From positions 1-64,000 of the forward strand of contig VXIS01000195.1 in the NCBI GenBank assembly GCA_008704415.1: a DNA stretch of 64,000 nucleotides, in the 5' to 3' direction. Numbering within the stretch: position 1 is the first letter of the stretch; each line of letters starts with the position of its first letter. Shown one piece after another: positions 1-10,958 of this stretch. Both the position numbers and the translations under genes were made by a program. The DNA is from Sphaerosporella brunnea (taxonomy: Eukaryota > Ascomycota > Pezizomycetes > Pezizales > Pyronemataceae). The notes under the pieces were generated by a model. The model was not told the origin of the DNA. It searched no databases and saw only the letters and a program-made list of their open reading frames with translations.

Positions 1-1
1 C

Positions 2-229
2 CGCACCGGCAATCAGAACCAAACCCCGGACCAGCAAAGTGGGCAGCGTGAGGACCAACCCCAAACCGTCTTGGACCGCCGCCGAGGAGCGTTCTCGGCA
101 GAGCTAGAGCGTGCCAGTGTGTTCTTGACGACCGGTTGCGCGACTTCCATTCGCTGTGGGTGGCGATTTTATATGTTTAAGTTTTCGCTTAGAAGCGAGA
201 TCTCGGGAACTCTATATTTCACCAGATAG
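2..229 (+). other. Possible 3' end of a coding region at the window edge
   Basis: The frame starting at base 2 is open from the window edge to a TAG at 227-229. Its first 45 or so codons are Gln/Arg/Asp-rich and favour G or C at third positions; the part after about base 150 looks non-coding. It could be the tail of a gene lying to the left. I recognise no family. Confidence 0.2.
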
Positions 230-343
230 CGGTATGTGTTATAGTCGAGTAGATGGGGTATCCGCCCCGGGGAAGCCCATGTCCCGCCAAAAAAAAAAAT
301 CAAAAAAAATCAAATCTATAGAAGTTTCGATCAACACTTTTCC

Positions 344-440
344 TGGGGGAGTTCAGACCAAAACCAGGTTTTTCGCGGGTTTTTTTCGTCGAAACCATAC
401 CACCAAAACCCGGCAAAACCCGCCAGTCTGAACTCCCCTA
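344..440. repeat. Short hairpin element (about 95 bp)
   Basis: A perfect 13-bp inverted repeat (GGGGAGTTCAGAC at 346-358 and its complement at 426-438) brackets an A/C-rich loop holding CCAAAACC-type words and their partial complements. This has the shape of a very small MITE. No flanking duplication is clear and I saw no second copy in the window. Confidence 0.4.
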
Positions 441-2670
441 GTGGGTATTCCAACCGCACTCGCTGAAGACAGTATGATCGCGGGGTCAATTGTCCGTGGT
501 GCCCGCCGAGCTGCGCTTCTGCTTCATATCCTTCCCTCCCCGAGATTCTCACGCTGCGTCTCGGTGCAGCCGGCACCCTGCCAATATCTATGTCGACGTC
601 GATGCCAGGCACCCAGGCTATCTGAGCCTAGGTTGGGAAGCATCCCCTTCCTCCCCCGCTTCATCCCGATAATACCGCAGTTGCGCGGCCTGGAAAATAT
701 GCTGGAAACAGTGAAAAGTACCCGTGTTTGGAACAAAACGGAAGCCAATGAGGCGAAACAGATTCGAGGTATATGCAGTCGTTGATCGATGGAGGATCGG
801 AAGCGCGGTTTGGCGGCTTCAGATCATCGACTTCAACCGCTACCGTCGCTGCGGGCCGCGTCCTAGCTCGAGTACTCAAGATAAGCGGCATCTGAGTGTA
901 CATTATTGAAAAGACTTCCCTTGGGCAACCAAAGCCGTCCAAGACCGGTCGCTGGGAAACTTATGTGGTTTCAGCTTTGCCGTCGCGGCTAGCATCCCCG
1001 CCGTCATAACCCGACTTGTACGTGTAAGGATAGCCTGTGACCTCGTGGAGCGTTCCGGCCCCTCTGTCCCGTCTCGCCAGCTTTTGAGAGATCGCAGGCG
1101 TCGGCTCCGCCGTCGGTAATCATGCTTTTGCCCACGCAGTCCACTTGCCATGGCTACTCTGACCGAAGGCGTGGACTTCGCTGACCAGGGGCCTGAATGG
1201 ACACTGGTTATACAAAGGGCACAGATCGCGGCACTATTGGCAAGCTTCCTGTCGTCTGTGGTGATCTCACTCACTACGGCCTCATTTCATCGCCGGGATT
1301 GTCAATGCCATTCGAGGCACGCAGCTTTTACACTATTTTGGTAACTGCCGGTACTACATAGCCTGGACAGTCAAACCGACCGTCACAGTCTGGCTCCGCA
1401 AATGCTCGACAAATCTCCACCTGGGTAAACTAATTCAACCTTGCGCCAGGAGTTGGGCTCATACCCGCTGTTCGGTTTGGTCCCTGGGGGCTTGGTAGCT
1501 TGCATGTTAACATGGACGAACGCTCCTGCGCTTTCTCAGCACCGAGGCCGATTTGCGCGTTCAGGAGATTTTGTGGAAAAGTCGAACGGACAGAATTGTT
1601 GTTGACAGCAAGTTTATACGCAGCGACACTAAGATGTGGGTAGAAGAGGTATGAATTGAAGGTGCGGAGCTAAGGACGCTGTTACTGCACTTAAGGTGCA
1701 GTAACGGCTCGCTAGCTCCAAACCTTAATCTAACTACACTACTATCTAACCCTAAAGATCCGTGGTTCATACACAGAGTGACACTCTATGACCGAGTGAC
1801 ACTCCGTGTCCAGCAACAATTGTGTGTACCCTCGAGGGAATAGGGTACGTTCATGTCATATATACATTCCATGACCGCAGACGGTCGAATGCAATACGAT
1901 TAACACAAAAGGTAAAAAAAAAAAAAAAAAAAAAAAAAAGCTGGAAACATTCAAAATCTGAGTCGGTCCAAAACGGCGCGTGCCATGAGAGCGACATCAA
2001 TTTTTCCAGAACCGACGGAGCATGCAGCTGAACGCCATGTCCTTCACGATCCAGCCGTGAGACCAGACAGAAAGTGGGACTCATCACGCTTCGAACACGC
2101 GCGGTCGAACATGATATTTCGATACAGCGCGCGCCTCAGGGGGTGTACTTGCTTGCGGACAGACGGACGCGTTGCGGCGTCAGTACCGGAGCGGTTTTTG
2201 TCGTGAACTGCACCACCCAGGGCAGAATGAGTACCGCGATGTTTTGTTGCAATGAGCGGACATCAGCCATGACCAACTTCCCTGCTGCGGCGTGAGTGAC
2301 TGTTGGTGATACAGCTGTTGAGGTCAGCCGGAACAATGCAACCGCCGGGAGGGCTGTGCGACGCCGCTGCTACCAGACTGAAATCCGACATGCGTTGAGG
2401 TCACGCGCCGGCCAGGATGGACCTCCGGGCATGACCACGGCCTTTATTCGCCGGATCGATATCCTCCGCCCAGAATAACAAGCGATTGCGATAAACGGGT
2501 GAGATGTTTACTGGCCGGCATTATTGGCAAAATTCATACTATGTGGAATTCCAGAGTTCATTCAATTTGTACCTGGGTTCAGTGAGCGCGCCCCAGCTTC
2601 CCTAGCCCACCAGGGCCTGCTATGTAACCGCCCGATGCTCTCACTCCGCAACAGTCCCCTCATCCTCAGA
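441..2670. other. No gene recognised; one hairpin and one A-tract
   Basis: All open frames here are short and mutually overlapping, without consistent third-position bias. The notable structures are the hairpin at 1681-1705, GAGTGACACTC-type near-palindromes around 1774-1811, and an uninterrupted run of 26 A at 1914-1939. The A-run could be the tail of a retroposed sequence, but I see no recognisable body. Confidence 0.4.
1681..1705. repeat. Perfect 10-bp hairpin
   Basis: GTTACTGCAC and its exact complement are separated by TTAAG. It sits in otherwise featureless DNA. It may be the remnant of a small inverted-repeat element; no function can be assigned. Confidence 0.4.
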
Positions 2671-2677
2671 ATGTCGA

Positions 2678-3518
2678 ATGGCACAACCAACACCCACCGC
2701 TCTGAACCGAAGCCCGACCGGATGCCTCTTCCTTGCAGAGAACAGACAGTCGAGCCCCGCTTGGACCGCGCCGTTGCACTCCAGCGGCGCAGCTACGACA
2801 CCGCCGACGGAACTCTCGATCAACGGCTCCCGCCTGACTCTGCACAGCGTATAGGAGACGCTACGCATCCAGTTCTCAGCGCGCCCGCAGCCGTCAGTTC
2901 CCGCGGACGAGGTGGTGCAACAACACTCCGACCTCCTCGTGGAGCTTGCGATGGTCTTCATCAAGATCTCGAACCAGTGCTCGCCCCCGGTGCAGATGCC
3001 GGCGGTGTTGACTGTTTTTCATCCGGAGAAGCCGGACCCAGCGTCCACCGAGCTGCGCCGGCGCGTGTTCATGTGCTCGATGACAGCAGCGCCGTTCGCA
3101 GCACGGGTGGCGATCGCGAACAGCAGAGTGCAGTTGTTGGAGAGGCTGCACGGTGCGACGCTGCCGGCGGCGCCGGTGGGGCAGGCGTCGCCGCTTGCTG
3201 GGAACTGTGCGGAGACCTTAGCGATGGCGGTGGCCAGCAGGCGGACGGGGCGTGTGTTTGTGCAGACCTTGGATCTCAAAACGTTCGCAGCGAAGAACGA
3301 CTTGGAGTACGCCGGGAAGGAAGTCTGCCGGAACTGCAGCTCGTTTCAGTGGATGGTGCCGAGCAGATACCCGGAAGCATGCTCGGTTGTTCAGCGATAC
3401 CCACAGTGGGCAGGACAGGAAATTGTCGAAAGCAGCGGCAAAGAAGAAGGACAAACAGCTTACGCCGAAGCAGCTGGCGAGGAAGATCAGAGTGCGCGAG
3501 AGGCAGTCGCAAGTTTGA
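2678..3518 (+). pseudogene. Decaying cytidine-deaminase-fold protein gene
   Basis: From ATG 2678 the frame reads a polar N-terminus, meets a TAG at 2852-2854 where a sense codon is expected, and continues open with strong G/C third-position bias. Two signatures of the zinc-dependent deaminase fold follow. GNCAETLA near 3197-3220 supplies the [C/H]AE motif. VCRNC about 40 residues later supplies CxxC. After CxxC the coding bias moves from frame 2 to frame 3, which gives a lysine-rich tail ending at the TGA 3516-3518; this needs an indel or an unrecognised intron between about 3370 and 3425. Fungal deaminase-like proteins with CAE and CxxC are known relatives of bacterial toxin-type deaminases (YwqJ-like and allied families). 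The specific subfamily and substrate are not inferable here. The stop plus frameshift suggest a pseudogene; a short intron over 2852 is an alternative. Confidence 0.55.
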
Positions 3519-3526
3519 CTTGGTGG

Positions 3527-4470
3527 ATGGAGATCGAAATTGGAGAAGTAGACACTTCGTCAGAGTCCTCGGTGAAGTGCGACGTCGAGAAGAGATATTC
3601 AATCATCACATACGGCGGCCGCACCTTCTGGATGTCGCGGCCTCGCACCAGACACTACATATCTGCCGACCTCGGTTATCTCACTGACCGCTTCGTCATT
3701 GAGTTCTTGAGAGGCTTACAGCTACCGTACCGAACAATGACGAGGCAAGGAATGTCGCCGGCAGACACTTCTGGAATACTTGGACCAGCAATCGCGAGCC
3801 GCAGATTCCTTGTCCGCCACGGGTCCGTCCGCATACAGCTCGTCGATCTTGACTGCTGCGCGCACTATCCGAGGAACCCCTCCGTCGAGTCTGCTCCCTA
3901 CGCCTATACAACCGCAAACGCAGTGCACCAGAACCGGTAACCGATGGCATTGCCCTGGACACAGAGCTTCCTCCAAGCTACTGCGTGCCGTATCAAGACT
4001 TTGCCTGGTCCGATCGAAGGCTGCGCGACCACATGCCTACTTACGAGGTGATCGCATGCAGCTCACCCGGCTTGGGCGGTGATCTGCGTGCTTTTATCCG
4101 TTTCCGCGACCATTACTTTTACTACGACAGCACAGACGGCAGGGAGGCCTTCATCTGCCTCGGCCAGAGCTGGTCGTTCGCTGTGAAGAAGATCTGGGAT
4201 CTGGAGTTTCTCGAGACGGACGGGCTGAAGGTTGTCAACCTAGAGGATGTTGAACAGCGAGGCGTTGAGGTGTTGTTCGAACCGCTCGACTACGGTGAGG
4301 ACAACTCGGATGAAGATGACGATGACGAGGACGATTGGAACCAACATGACCGCGACCCGGACGACGACTCCGACAAGGAACACGGTAACCACCATCCCCG
4401 CGTCAGTGAAGCCGACGGCGACGATGGCAGTGTGGCCAGCGATGGCGATTCGGTAACCGCGGAGCCGTGA
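3527..4470 (+). CDS. Hypothetical protein with acidic C-terminal tail (exon structure unresolved)
   Basis: An ATG at 3527, nine bases after the deaminase stop, opens a frame with good coding bias to about 3740. Coding bias then moves to another frame that runs from about 3853 to the TGA at 4468-4470, and the joining splice or frameshift lies between 3740 and 3853. A TGA at 3850-3852 in the downstream frame means either that an exon starts just after it or that the gene is broken. The second part holds a globular stretch rich in aromatic residues, with words such as YEVIACSS and HYFYYDST, followed by a long Asp/Glu-rich low-complexity tail from about 4290. No family recognised. The tight spacing to the deaminase raises the possibility that both were once one gene. 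Confidence 0.4.
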
Positions 4471-4995
4471 GTTGCTGCCCGCGCTGGAATCCAGTGAGAG
4501 GCGTTACGCTCAAATGGGTATTTTGACTGCCTAAAATGCGTGTGAAATTTATTTGTTTACAATTTCGATTCGGAAATTGCGCATTCTCGTTTCCACAATG
4601 ACTGAGGTGATGACAACGTGTGATATACATCGTGCCGTGGAGTTTATTTTGTTTATACCGGATTTCATGCCCTACACCTGCCATCCGAAAAGACAGTGAA
4701 TCACACAAGCTGTTTGTTCATGCCCGGTACCGCGCAGATCGCCGCTTCCCACCTGCCGAATCATCGTCAAAGATCAGGCCTTACATTGCGAGCATCGTCC
4801 AGCCGCTGGCGCCGCAACCTAGCGGGTATTCGAGACCTGCAGCTTCTGCCATCCGCGGACTACCCGCACCCAGCCTCATCAGTCGCTGAGGGCGTGGACG
4901 GTATCGACAGTCGTGCGGAGAAGTGTAGTCTATAAAACCCTCAGGTCATCCCCAGATCGAATTCTATCCGTCCCGTGCATTCCAAAAATAAACGG

Positions 4996-5332
4996 TAATT
5001 ATGCAGGATACCCCCCGCGAGGGGCGTATTTTGTGGATTGACCCCACAAATTTCTTGTCATGCAGCATACCCCCCCACTAAAATTATGTGGGGTTTTTTT
5101 AAGCGAGCATATTGGAAACAAGAGATGTTGATTTTTTGACCGAAAGAAGGAACTAACTATGTACTGAGCAAGCAGAACGGCAGAAAACACTGCTACTTAA
5201 GATGAGTGCGGAGGCCGGCTGACCGAGTGATACACTATGATTCGGTGCACCGCGCCTCCGAATCATAGTGTATCACATATGCTCGCTTAAAAACAACCCA
5301 CATAATTTTAGTGGGGGGTATCCTGCATAATA
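4996..5332. mobile_element. MITE with nested inverted repeats
   Basis: The outer ends are inverted copies of ATTATGCAGGATACCCCCC (left near 4998, right near 5311-5330) with TA at both edges. A second inverted pair of about 50 bp, rich in CCCACTAAAATTATGTGGG and GCGAGCATAT words, lies at 5058-5112 and 5274-5328. Between them sits a perfect 19-bp stem (5227-5245 and 5258-5276). The whole can fold into one long hairpin. It encodes nothing. TA flanks and the shape suggest a Tc1/mariner-type MITE; the mobilising transposase is unknown. Confidence 0.6.
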
Positions 5333-5539
5333 GCCGAAAAATAAAATGTGACGTTTCGGACCTAAAGGCTTAACCGTGTTGTGGCGGTGCTGCGACGTGG
5401 CTTTGCATTCACGTGCTTGTGGCGCAGTGCTGCGTCATCAAGTCAGCGGCTGGGCGCGTCGATATAAAGCGGCGTTTGCTTGCGCGTTGCAACCAACGTA
5501 GACAGCATTTTGCAACGCCGCTCACCAACAACGAGCAGC

Positions 5540-6698
5540 ATGAGTACGCGCACCAAGCACGCACTCAAAGGAACCACCACGCTGGCCGCCGCCATCACTC
5601 CATCGGAGATCCAGCACCGCCCCACGTGCTCTGTTTCTCAGGAAAATGTCTCCGTCCTCACTTCGTACGATTTGCTGCCGAAGTACCGACGAGCCATCAT
5701 TGTCCCCGGTAAATTTAACCGTGCCCCGTCTGCCGGGTGTCTCCGTTCTAACTTCGCCAGGCTCGCCGCCGGTATGGTCACCCCCGCCGCTTCCCATCAC
5801 CATTCCGGCGGACAAAGGTCTCTACAGCATCGACCCCACGCGACTCGTCTTTCCAACCTGCCCTCTCGAACCCGTCTTCCGCGCCCTCGAAATCACCGCA
5901 CCCCACCTCAAACTCTCCGACTTTGACGTCATCAGCGACCGCCGGAACCTTCGCCTTCTGTACGCATGCGCCGGCGGTAGCACCCAAGCCTTCCGTATCG
6001 ACGCCGAAACCGCCGGCGGCAAGACGTTGCTGCTGTCGGTGTTTACTGGCAGACGGGTGAGCTACGCGAAGGGGACGCCCGCGTGCGGATACGGCATGAA
6101 TTTCGAAAAGGCGTTCACCAAACGCTTGGAGTGCTCGCGCGGCAGCACGCACCACCACCGCGTTATCGACTATTCCCTCGGCGGACTGCGCTTCATGGTC
6201 CGCTTTGAGGTCGACGCGTGTATCGCGAGCAAGCCGATGACGCGACGGTACCAGAAGCGAACTGTCACCGCCCCGACCGGGCTCAAGGTCTATGTACGCG
6301 GTGCGCTAGCGAAGCCAGGTAGCATTGCCGAGCTCAAGACAGGGCGTTACGAGGCGGGGTCGTTGGCCTGCAGTGACAACATGGCGCAGCTGTGGTTTTC
6401 GCAGACGCCAATCCTTTTCTCCGGTCGATACAAGGGGCAGGGGAATTTTGAAACCGTGGAACGGAAGGATGTGATTGCGATTGGGAAAATGAAGCGCTGG
6501 GAGGAGAGTCACGCCGAAAAATTGAAGAAGCTGGTCAGGTTGCTGGAGATGCTACGGGAGGCGATCATGGCGGCCGGCGATGGGAAGTTCGCGATTGTAT
6601 TGGAGAAGGGAAAGCCGGAGCTGAAGATATTTGCACTCGATCAGGAGAGGTATCGGTTTGGTCTGCCGGAAGATATCCTCGCGAAATGGAAATGTTAA
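5540..6698 (+). CDS. DXO/Rai1-like fungal nuclease-fold protein (2 exons)
   Basis: Two exons, 5540-5708 and 5761-6698, give 368 residues. The 52-nt intron has a GTAAAT donor, a TTCTAAC branch motif and a GCCAG acceptor, and the phases match (phase 1, restoring a Gly codon). The second half carries E-V-D at residues 206-208 (in FMVRFEVDA) and E-L-K-T at 247-250. That pairing resembles the (E/G)x(D)...ELK metal site of the DXO/Rai1 decapping nucleases, a PD-(D/E)XK variant. A preceding HHHRVIDYSLGG segment also matches a large fungal family that is often annotated with unrelated enzyme names. In Rai1 and DXO these residues act in hydrolysis or removal of incomplete 5' RNA caps; activity here is inference. 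Residues 1-75 are Pro/Ser/Thr-rich and probably disordered. No signal peptide is visible, so the protein is likely cytosolic or nuclear. The gene appears intact. Confidence 0.65.
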
Positions 6699-9345
6699 AG
6701 GTAGTTCCTACCGCTCTGGAAAAAATGGCCGTCCGCTGTGGATTTCTACGCTTAGCAGCTCGTGCGGTATCCGCCGCACGCTGCATTGGCAAGCTACCCA
6801 CTGCCATTACCCACCGACTCCCTGTACAACTCTACGGCTACTTTCCGCCACTCGCGGAGTTAGGCTCCTTCCTGTTTGCAGCCGGTCCGTCAGCCCCCAC
6901 CCCAGTTGCAAGTATGCCATCGGCCACGCACCTCGATCCCGCCCATATCCGCACTCGCTACCAGTCCTTCCGGAGAAGTTAGTACGGTGGTGATATACAA
7001 AACGGTAGTTCTCAATGATATCAAGGAAAAGTAATTGCGCACCCCGGACCCTGCACTTTTTGCATGGTTTTCATGCAAAACCCCCGTGCCGCTGACGATA
7101 TGCAGCGGTGCGGGTCTCCCAAAGGTAGTCCAGGGCGCAAGCGCTTGCCGCGGCGGGTATGGCGAGTGTTTTCACGCGTTCACGGATAGCTGGCGGGTCT
7201 GTTCCGATCGTCGCGGAGAAACGAAGATTTTCGTTACACTCCCGCTCGTGAAGTATTCGCAGCGCTTGGGGTGTGGGAGGTCGGCTGCCTGAATGTGGCT
7301 TCTGCCACCACAACTGCCGCCGTTATCGATCCCTGGTGCAGCGTATTTGGCAAGCAGTTGCCGAATGGATGTCAGATGCTGGGACGTTGGTTTGGATCAT
7401 TGGCAATCCCGGGGCGCTCTTTGGGGGTCTAGTCTAACCCCCCTGTCTCGAAGGAACGTGACCATGTAAGTATGTGGGAACGGCATCTTACAAATACACG
7501 CATTGCACGGCCATGCTCCCTGGCTCGCGCCGCCGACTGAACGTCCAACACCAGATCGTCTCGGGCCAACGGCTGCAGCTTCTAGCGTTGCGTCCGAACC
7601 CTTTGCCAATATTGAAGCGCGAATCTCGGCCACCAATGACCGATAGAACCATGCCACTAACCTGACGAAGCCTCTTCCACAAGGACAATGAAAGTGTTTG
7701 CAGTATGGTCGCATAGTCACTCGCAACTCGGGAAGCAGCTATCGCTCGCTCTTGCCGACAACGTCGGTGGCTGCCGTGTTCCATGCAGACCTTCATACCA
7801 CGGCAGCTGATGATGCCGCCCACCGCAAGCTGGCCAGGCTTACATAGTGTGCGGTGTTGCTGGGCGAGCAGCGGCGCTTGCCGCACTGTCTAGCTGTGAA
7901 CGTGCGCACACTGTCGGAGCTACCTGGTTCGAAGAGGGTCGCGACGTGACCGCTGCAGGATGACCATGCAGTCCTCGGACGTCTGGGTGCAATCGGAACC
8001 GATTGCGGTGTACCCTCAAATTCGGAACCGCACGTCAACCAAACGAGTGATATCCCATGAGGATTGTTTCGGGCGCCCTATAAGCGTCAGCTGCGCCTTT
8101 ACACCCACCCACACACTTCTCAGATTCTACGTAAAGCCATGCCGCACAAAGTAGGTGTTCAACAATAATGCGGTCCATCATTACAAGCACCAGCAGTGCG
8201 GCGGTACGCAGAAACCGCGGTTTGGGAATTGTACCGTACATACAGCAAATGCCGGATTACCGCCAAAGCAACGGATGTTTTCGCCAGTGTTCCGTCGCCT
8301 ATCGGCGAAGATGTTTCCATCACGATCAAGGATGACGAACTTCGCTCTTGCGCCAAGTGGCTCTGCCTTCTTTGTCGCAACGTCTTTCAAGGAGATCCGC
8401 AGCACCAAACACAGACGATGCCAGAGTACCATGCGACAACCTGATTGCTATGGTCCTGATGCGCTTATCCTGCTTCTCCGGTTCCACACGGTCCACACAT
8501 TCCGCAAAGCCCACAGCAACCCGGCGGGGGTATCGTTCAGGTACGTTCAACGACCACCTGCCGGCGGTCAACGCCGTTTGGGAGCATTGCAACCCAGGCG
8601 TTTTCAACAACCAGCGGCCAACTGCCACCCGCTCCCGGGTGCTTGACCAAAATTGATGACAACCTTCGCCCGCCAGAGCGTCCGGTTCGACGTTTTCCCT
8701 TTTCCTGCAGCCTCGCCGATGCCAGAGCGGGAACTGGAGCGCGCTGGAGCTCCGGCTCCCTAACGTTCATGGTTTTGAGCAGTGAATGCGGGGTGCGCCG
8801 GGAATGTCGCGTGTTCGCGTGCGGCGTGACGATATTCTCGCCGAGTCTCGGCGGAACTTGCATATTTCAAGGATGCACCTGCTGCATCGAGTGTTCGCGG
8901 TTCTCTATAGCTATTCAAAAATGGACCTGTGGAAATGGAAACGCTGTGTTTTGCTGTGCCTGACTTGACGCTGTTGGCGCAGCCTGGAGCGATACACTGC
9001 GTCATGAGCAGTGATTCGCTGCATCGGTGGGAGTGAAAGACTTTGCTTTGAGACCCCCCTGGAAGAGTGGTACATGGTGTTTCGGGTATTGAAACAGCGA
9101 GTACTATCTCAGATTGAAACACACCTATGCAAAGAGTGATGCACGTCGTCTGTAAAGTACTTGACGGCGTGATAAGGGATGATTGGTGAGATAAGGGAAG
9201 GTGAGATATGACCTTGATATGCATGGCAACGGCAGCGCTGTCGTTGCCATTTTATCCGGCGCCTCGTAGAGCAGATCACGAACGCCTCGCCACGCTGCGC
9301 CTTCGACCGAGCATCCGGTGTGGCTTCTGCCGTCGTCGGCGAATG
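6699..9345. other. No gene recognised
   Basis: Many short overlapping frames on both strands, none with clear third-position bias, a recognisable domain or plausible splice partners. I see no repeat shared with the rest of the window here. Confidence 0.4.
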
Positions 9346-9349
9346 GCAA

Positions 9350-9367
9350 TAACCCTAACCCTAACCC
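9350..9367 (-). repeat. Interstitial telomere-type repeat (three TAACCC units)
   Basis: Three uninterrupted TAACCC units are the complement of TTAGGG, the usual telomere repeat of filamentous fungi. Single or double ATAACCCTAACC words also occur inside the MITE ends near 30551, 31665 and 46318, so part of this vocabulary belongs to MITE termini rather than to former chromosome ends. Confidence 0.6.
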
Positions 9368-9610
9368 GGCTGCAGCTCGCCGGAGGACGGTGAAATCTGG
9401 AGTCTGTGCGGGGCTATCCTGATTGCGTGTGCGCGCACTTCCGTGCCCCGCCGTGTGGTGACCAACACGGCGTGGAGTCATTAGTACAGCGCCACTTAAT
9501 GCAAAGTCATATGTACGTTGCAGTCAAGGCGTATGTGTGTGAAACACGGCGCAGTGAAGTAAAGAGAGGAGGGGTCGAGGAGGTAAGACCGTCTCACTTC
9601 ACCACTAGCA

Positions 9611-10287
9611 CCCGCACGGATAAATACAATTCTATTCAATTTCACAACGATCTACAAATCTAGCAGCGTGTACAGCAGCGTAGTCGCTTCGCAGTGTCGT
9701 CGCTAAAGCTCCTCCACGGCTCTGCTCCAGAATGGTAGAGCTGTGCAGTCGCTCCGCAGTGTCGTCGCTAAAGCTCCTCCACGGCTCCGCTCCGGAATGA
9801 TAGATCTCACCCACAGCGTATCACTCAGGCAAAGGTAGGGTATATTTTCCGTGTTCAACCACCGTGCTTTGCCACCAGGCGCTATCGCGTTTGCGGTTCA
9901 CTTTGCTCTATTTTGCTCTATATATGTCCGCCTCCGGAATGGTAGAGCTGCGCAGTCGCTCCGCAATATTGTCGCTAAAGCTCCTCCACGGCTCTGCTCC
10001 ACAATGCGCTGCACATCACAGCTAATCACTCGCTGTTTTTCCGCGTTGCGCCACCGTGGAAGCTACCGTGAAAGCCACACTTTGCTCTATATAGCCATAA
10101 GATATAAAGCAGTTGGAGCCGCAAGCACGGTGGCGCCCGGTGGCTGAACACGGTGGCTAAGCACGGAAACCTAACCAGCCGAGTGATTAGCTGTGATGCG
10201 GGACGGAGTGACTGCACAGGTCTAGCATTCCGGAGCGGAGCCATTGAGGAGCGTAATAGAATGCTATAGAATTGTATACCGTGCGGG
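9611..10287. repeat. Fold-back repeat with internal tandem units
   Basis: The outer word CCCGCACGG (9611-9619) recurs inverted at 10279-10287, each followed inward by an ACAATTCTAT-type word. Inside, a unit of about 65 bp (GCAGTCGCTCCGCAGTGTCG, then CTAAAGCTCCTCCACGGCTC) occurs in direct orientation near 9685, 9745 and 9950, and inverted near 10205-10250. A second inverted pair reads CACAGC(G/T)AATCACTC. No protein is encoded. The right half is repeated at 63262-63445 and a small part near 37735. This looks like a non-autonomous fold-back element. Confidence 0.5.
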
Positions 10288-10958
10288 TTGTATTTGTACG
10301 AGTGCTGGCTGTGAATCAACGCTTGACTTCAACACTCTCATGCTTACTAACTCTCCCATCCTCCACCACCTTCAACCGCTTCAATACCTTTCAACCACCC
10401 GCACGCTCCCCACCACCTTGAAACTACCCTGTTTGACTACCTACTGTCCCCCACGTGTTTCTAGCGATGCTGGCAACTTCTGGGTCGCACAGGTGCAGGT
10501 GCTCTGAAGTGCTGAGATCGATAATCCCAATCCCCTGGGTGGTGGAGACCGAGTCAGTGTGCCGTTACCAGAAACAAATGCAGGGCGGAAAGGGCTGTGT
10601 CGCAATGAAGTATCTTGCGAGATTCTTAGCTAAAATATACACATACTTCGGCCTTATTATGCAATTAAAAAAATGAGTGACACTGAAAATGTAATGGCGC
10701 ACCGTGTGGTTACCACACGGGTTTTCACTTGTAGTAGTAGATAAAACAATGATTCGGACAAGCAAAAAAAAAGGCCGGGCACGAGCGGTGTATAAAAAAA
10801 TTTATAACTCCACCACCACTCGCCCAAAAAACTTGAGCATAGAGTCAAATGAAAGCTAAAAACCTAGAGAGTTGAAATACGGTAAACAATCAAAGGGAAA
10901 TCTACAGAGAGTTAATGAAAAAAAGAATAATAGGAAAGGAACGACACGTTGGACACCA

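Noticed and set aside
2524..3687. Plus-strand frame of 387 codons over the deaminase region
   Set aside because: The deaminase motifs and G/C third-position bias lie in the neighbouring frame. This frame lacks an ATG near its start and has arginine/glycine-rich shadow composition.
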